A DNA stretch of 6,216 bases. It comes from Deltaproteobacteria bacterium. Lineage in GTDB: Bacteria; Desulfobacterota; Binatia; Binatales; Binataceae. The translations under genes were made by a program, and so were the position numbers. Positions 6,001 through 6,216 of this stretch are shown here, piece after piece (position 1 is the stretch's first letter; every line of letters starts with the position of its first letter). The notes below the pieces were generated by a model. That model was not told the origin of the DNA, searched no databases, and saw only the letters and a list, made by a program, of their open reading frames with translations. The stretch spans positions 6,923 through 13,138 of the forward strand of contig JAJYMR010000339.1 in assembly GCA_021786815.1 (NCBI GenBank), written 5' to 3'.

Positions 6001-6007
6001 CCCCCTT
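6001..6007 (-). promoter_or_regulatory. Ribosome binding site of the TM2 gene
   Basis: On the minus strand AAGGGGG lies 6 nt before the ATG at 5994. Its first three bases are also the end of an 8-bp inverted repeat arm (6005-6012), so a folded leader would partly hide it. Confidence 0.55.
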
Positions 6008-6028
6008 ATGAGATTGGGGACTCATAAG
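6005..6028. repeat. Perfect 8-bp inverted repeat over the TM2 promoter start
   Basis: CTTATGAG (6005-6012) and CTCATAAG (6021-6028) are exact reverse complements separated by 8 nt (ATTGGGGA). On DNA the pair spans the predicted -10 element and transcription start of the TM2 gene, a typical operator position for a dimeric repressor. On RNA started further upstream it would fold into a hairpin whose 3' arm touches the ribosome binding site. Confidence 0.6.
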
Positions 6029-6050
6029 CCGATCATCGGCTTGGTGTCAA
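6021..6050 (-). promoter_or_regulatory. Sigma70-like promoter of the TM2 gene
   Basis: Reading the minus strand, TTGACA (6050-6045) is a perfect -35 hexamer. After an 18-nt spacer comes TATGAG (6026-6021), matching 4 of 6 bases of the -10 consensus. Predicted transcription would start near 6014, giving a leader of about 20 nt before the ATG at 5994. This is the best promoter candidate in the window. Confidence 0.55.
6026..6042. repeat. Perfect 7-3-7 palindrome between the -35 and -10
   Basis: AAGCCGA (6026-6032) and TCGGCTT (6036-6042) are exact reverse complements around TCA. The palindrome occupies the spacer of the predicted TM2 promoter, a classic operator site. It overlaps the 6005-6028 inverted repeat by three bases. 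Confidence 0.6.
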
Positions 6051-6216
6051 GCAATGGTCTGGCACCTGGCTGGAGGTGGCGAGCGCGCGCCGACGATGGC
6101 CCGCGAAGTTGTTACTGCGGGTCAAGACTGACAGAATTAGGGCACCGGAAGGCGTCGTCGGACCATCCCAGGCACCGTTTTCCTCGGCTGGCCGGCGCGC
6201 AGGATCCATACGCCTA
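6051..6216. other. Unassigned right-edge sequence
   Basis: No convincing gene was found. A minus-strand frame enters from the right edge and stops at 6137 (25 sense codons, ending ...RRRLPVP), which could be the tail of an upstream gene, but it is too short to judge. There is no clear terminator, repeat or RNA. Confidence 0.3.

Noticed and set aside
1..6216. CRISPR array, tRNA, rRNA, insertion sequence or toxin-antitoxin pair
   Set aside because: No regularly spaced repeats, cloverleaf, transposase motifs or paired small overlapping genes with recognisable motifs were seen on either strand.

Overview
The window reads as ordinary chromosomal DNA from a GC-rich Gram-negative bacterium. Three things point to an outer-membrane-bearing cell: an LpxA-family lipid A acyltransferase, a short YacG-type zinc protein, and a lipoprotein with a clean lipobox. 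The sequence alone does not fix the phylum. The LpxA is divergent from the enterobacterial enzyme, which would suit a soil or delta-proteobacterial-type lineage better than an enteric one, but this is only a guess. No insertion sequence, integrase, CRISPR array, tRNA or rRNA was found, and no multi-gene defence or biosynthetic system is visible.

Layout: (1) Positions 1-705, minus strand: the N-terminal 235 residues of a metallo-beta-lactamase-fold hydrolase of the alkyl-sulfatase-like type, cut by the left window edge. (2) Positions 706-882: a divergent intergenic region with an inverted repeat and weak promoter candidates. (3) Positions 883-3114, plus: a complete glycogen branching enzyme (glgB) with all catalytic residues, not accompanied here by other glycogen genes. 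(4) Positions 3217-4884, plus: three closely spaced genes, namely an unknown protein with one N-terminal membrane helix, yacG, and an lpxA homologue. (5) Positions 5057-5680, plus: an unrecognised outer-membrane-type lipoprotein with two diverged copies of a ~41-residue helical unit. (6) Positions 5677-5994, minus: a zinc-ribbon plus TM2-domain membrane protein, convergent with the lipoprotein and sharing a CTAG that holds both stop codons. (7) Positions 5995-6216: the upstream region of the TM2 gene, with a good sigma70-like promoter and two overlapping perfect inverted repeats placed on it.

Functionally the genes are mixed: storage polysaccharide branching, a hydrolase, lipid A synthesis, gyrase control, and two envelope proteins. 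The parts most worth a second look are the LpxA homologue, which lacks several nucleotide- and substrate-contacting residues of the E. coli enzyme while keeping the catalytic histidine; the repeat lipoprotein; and the palindromic control region of the TM2 gene.
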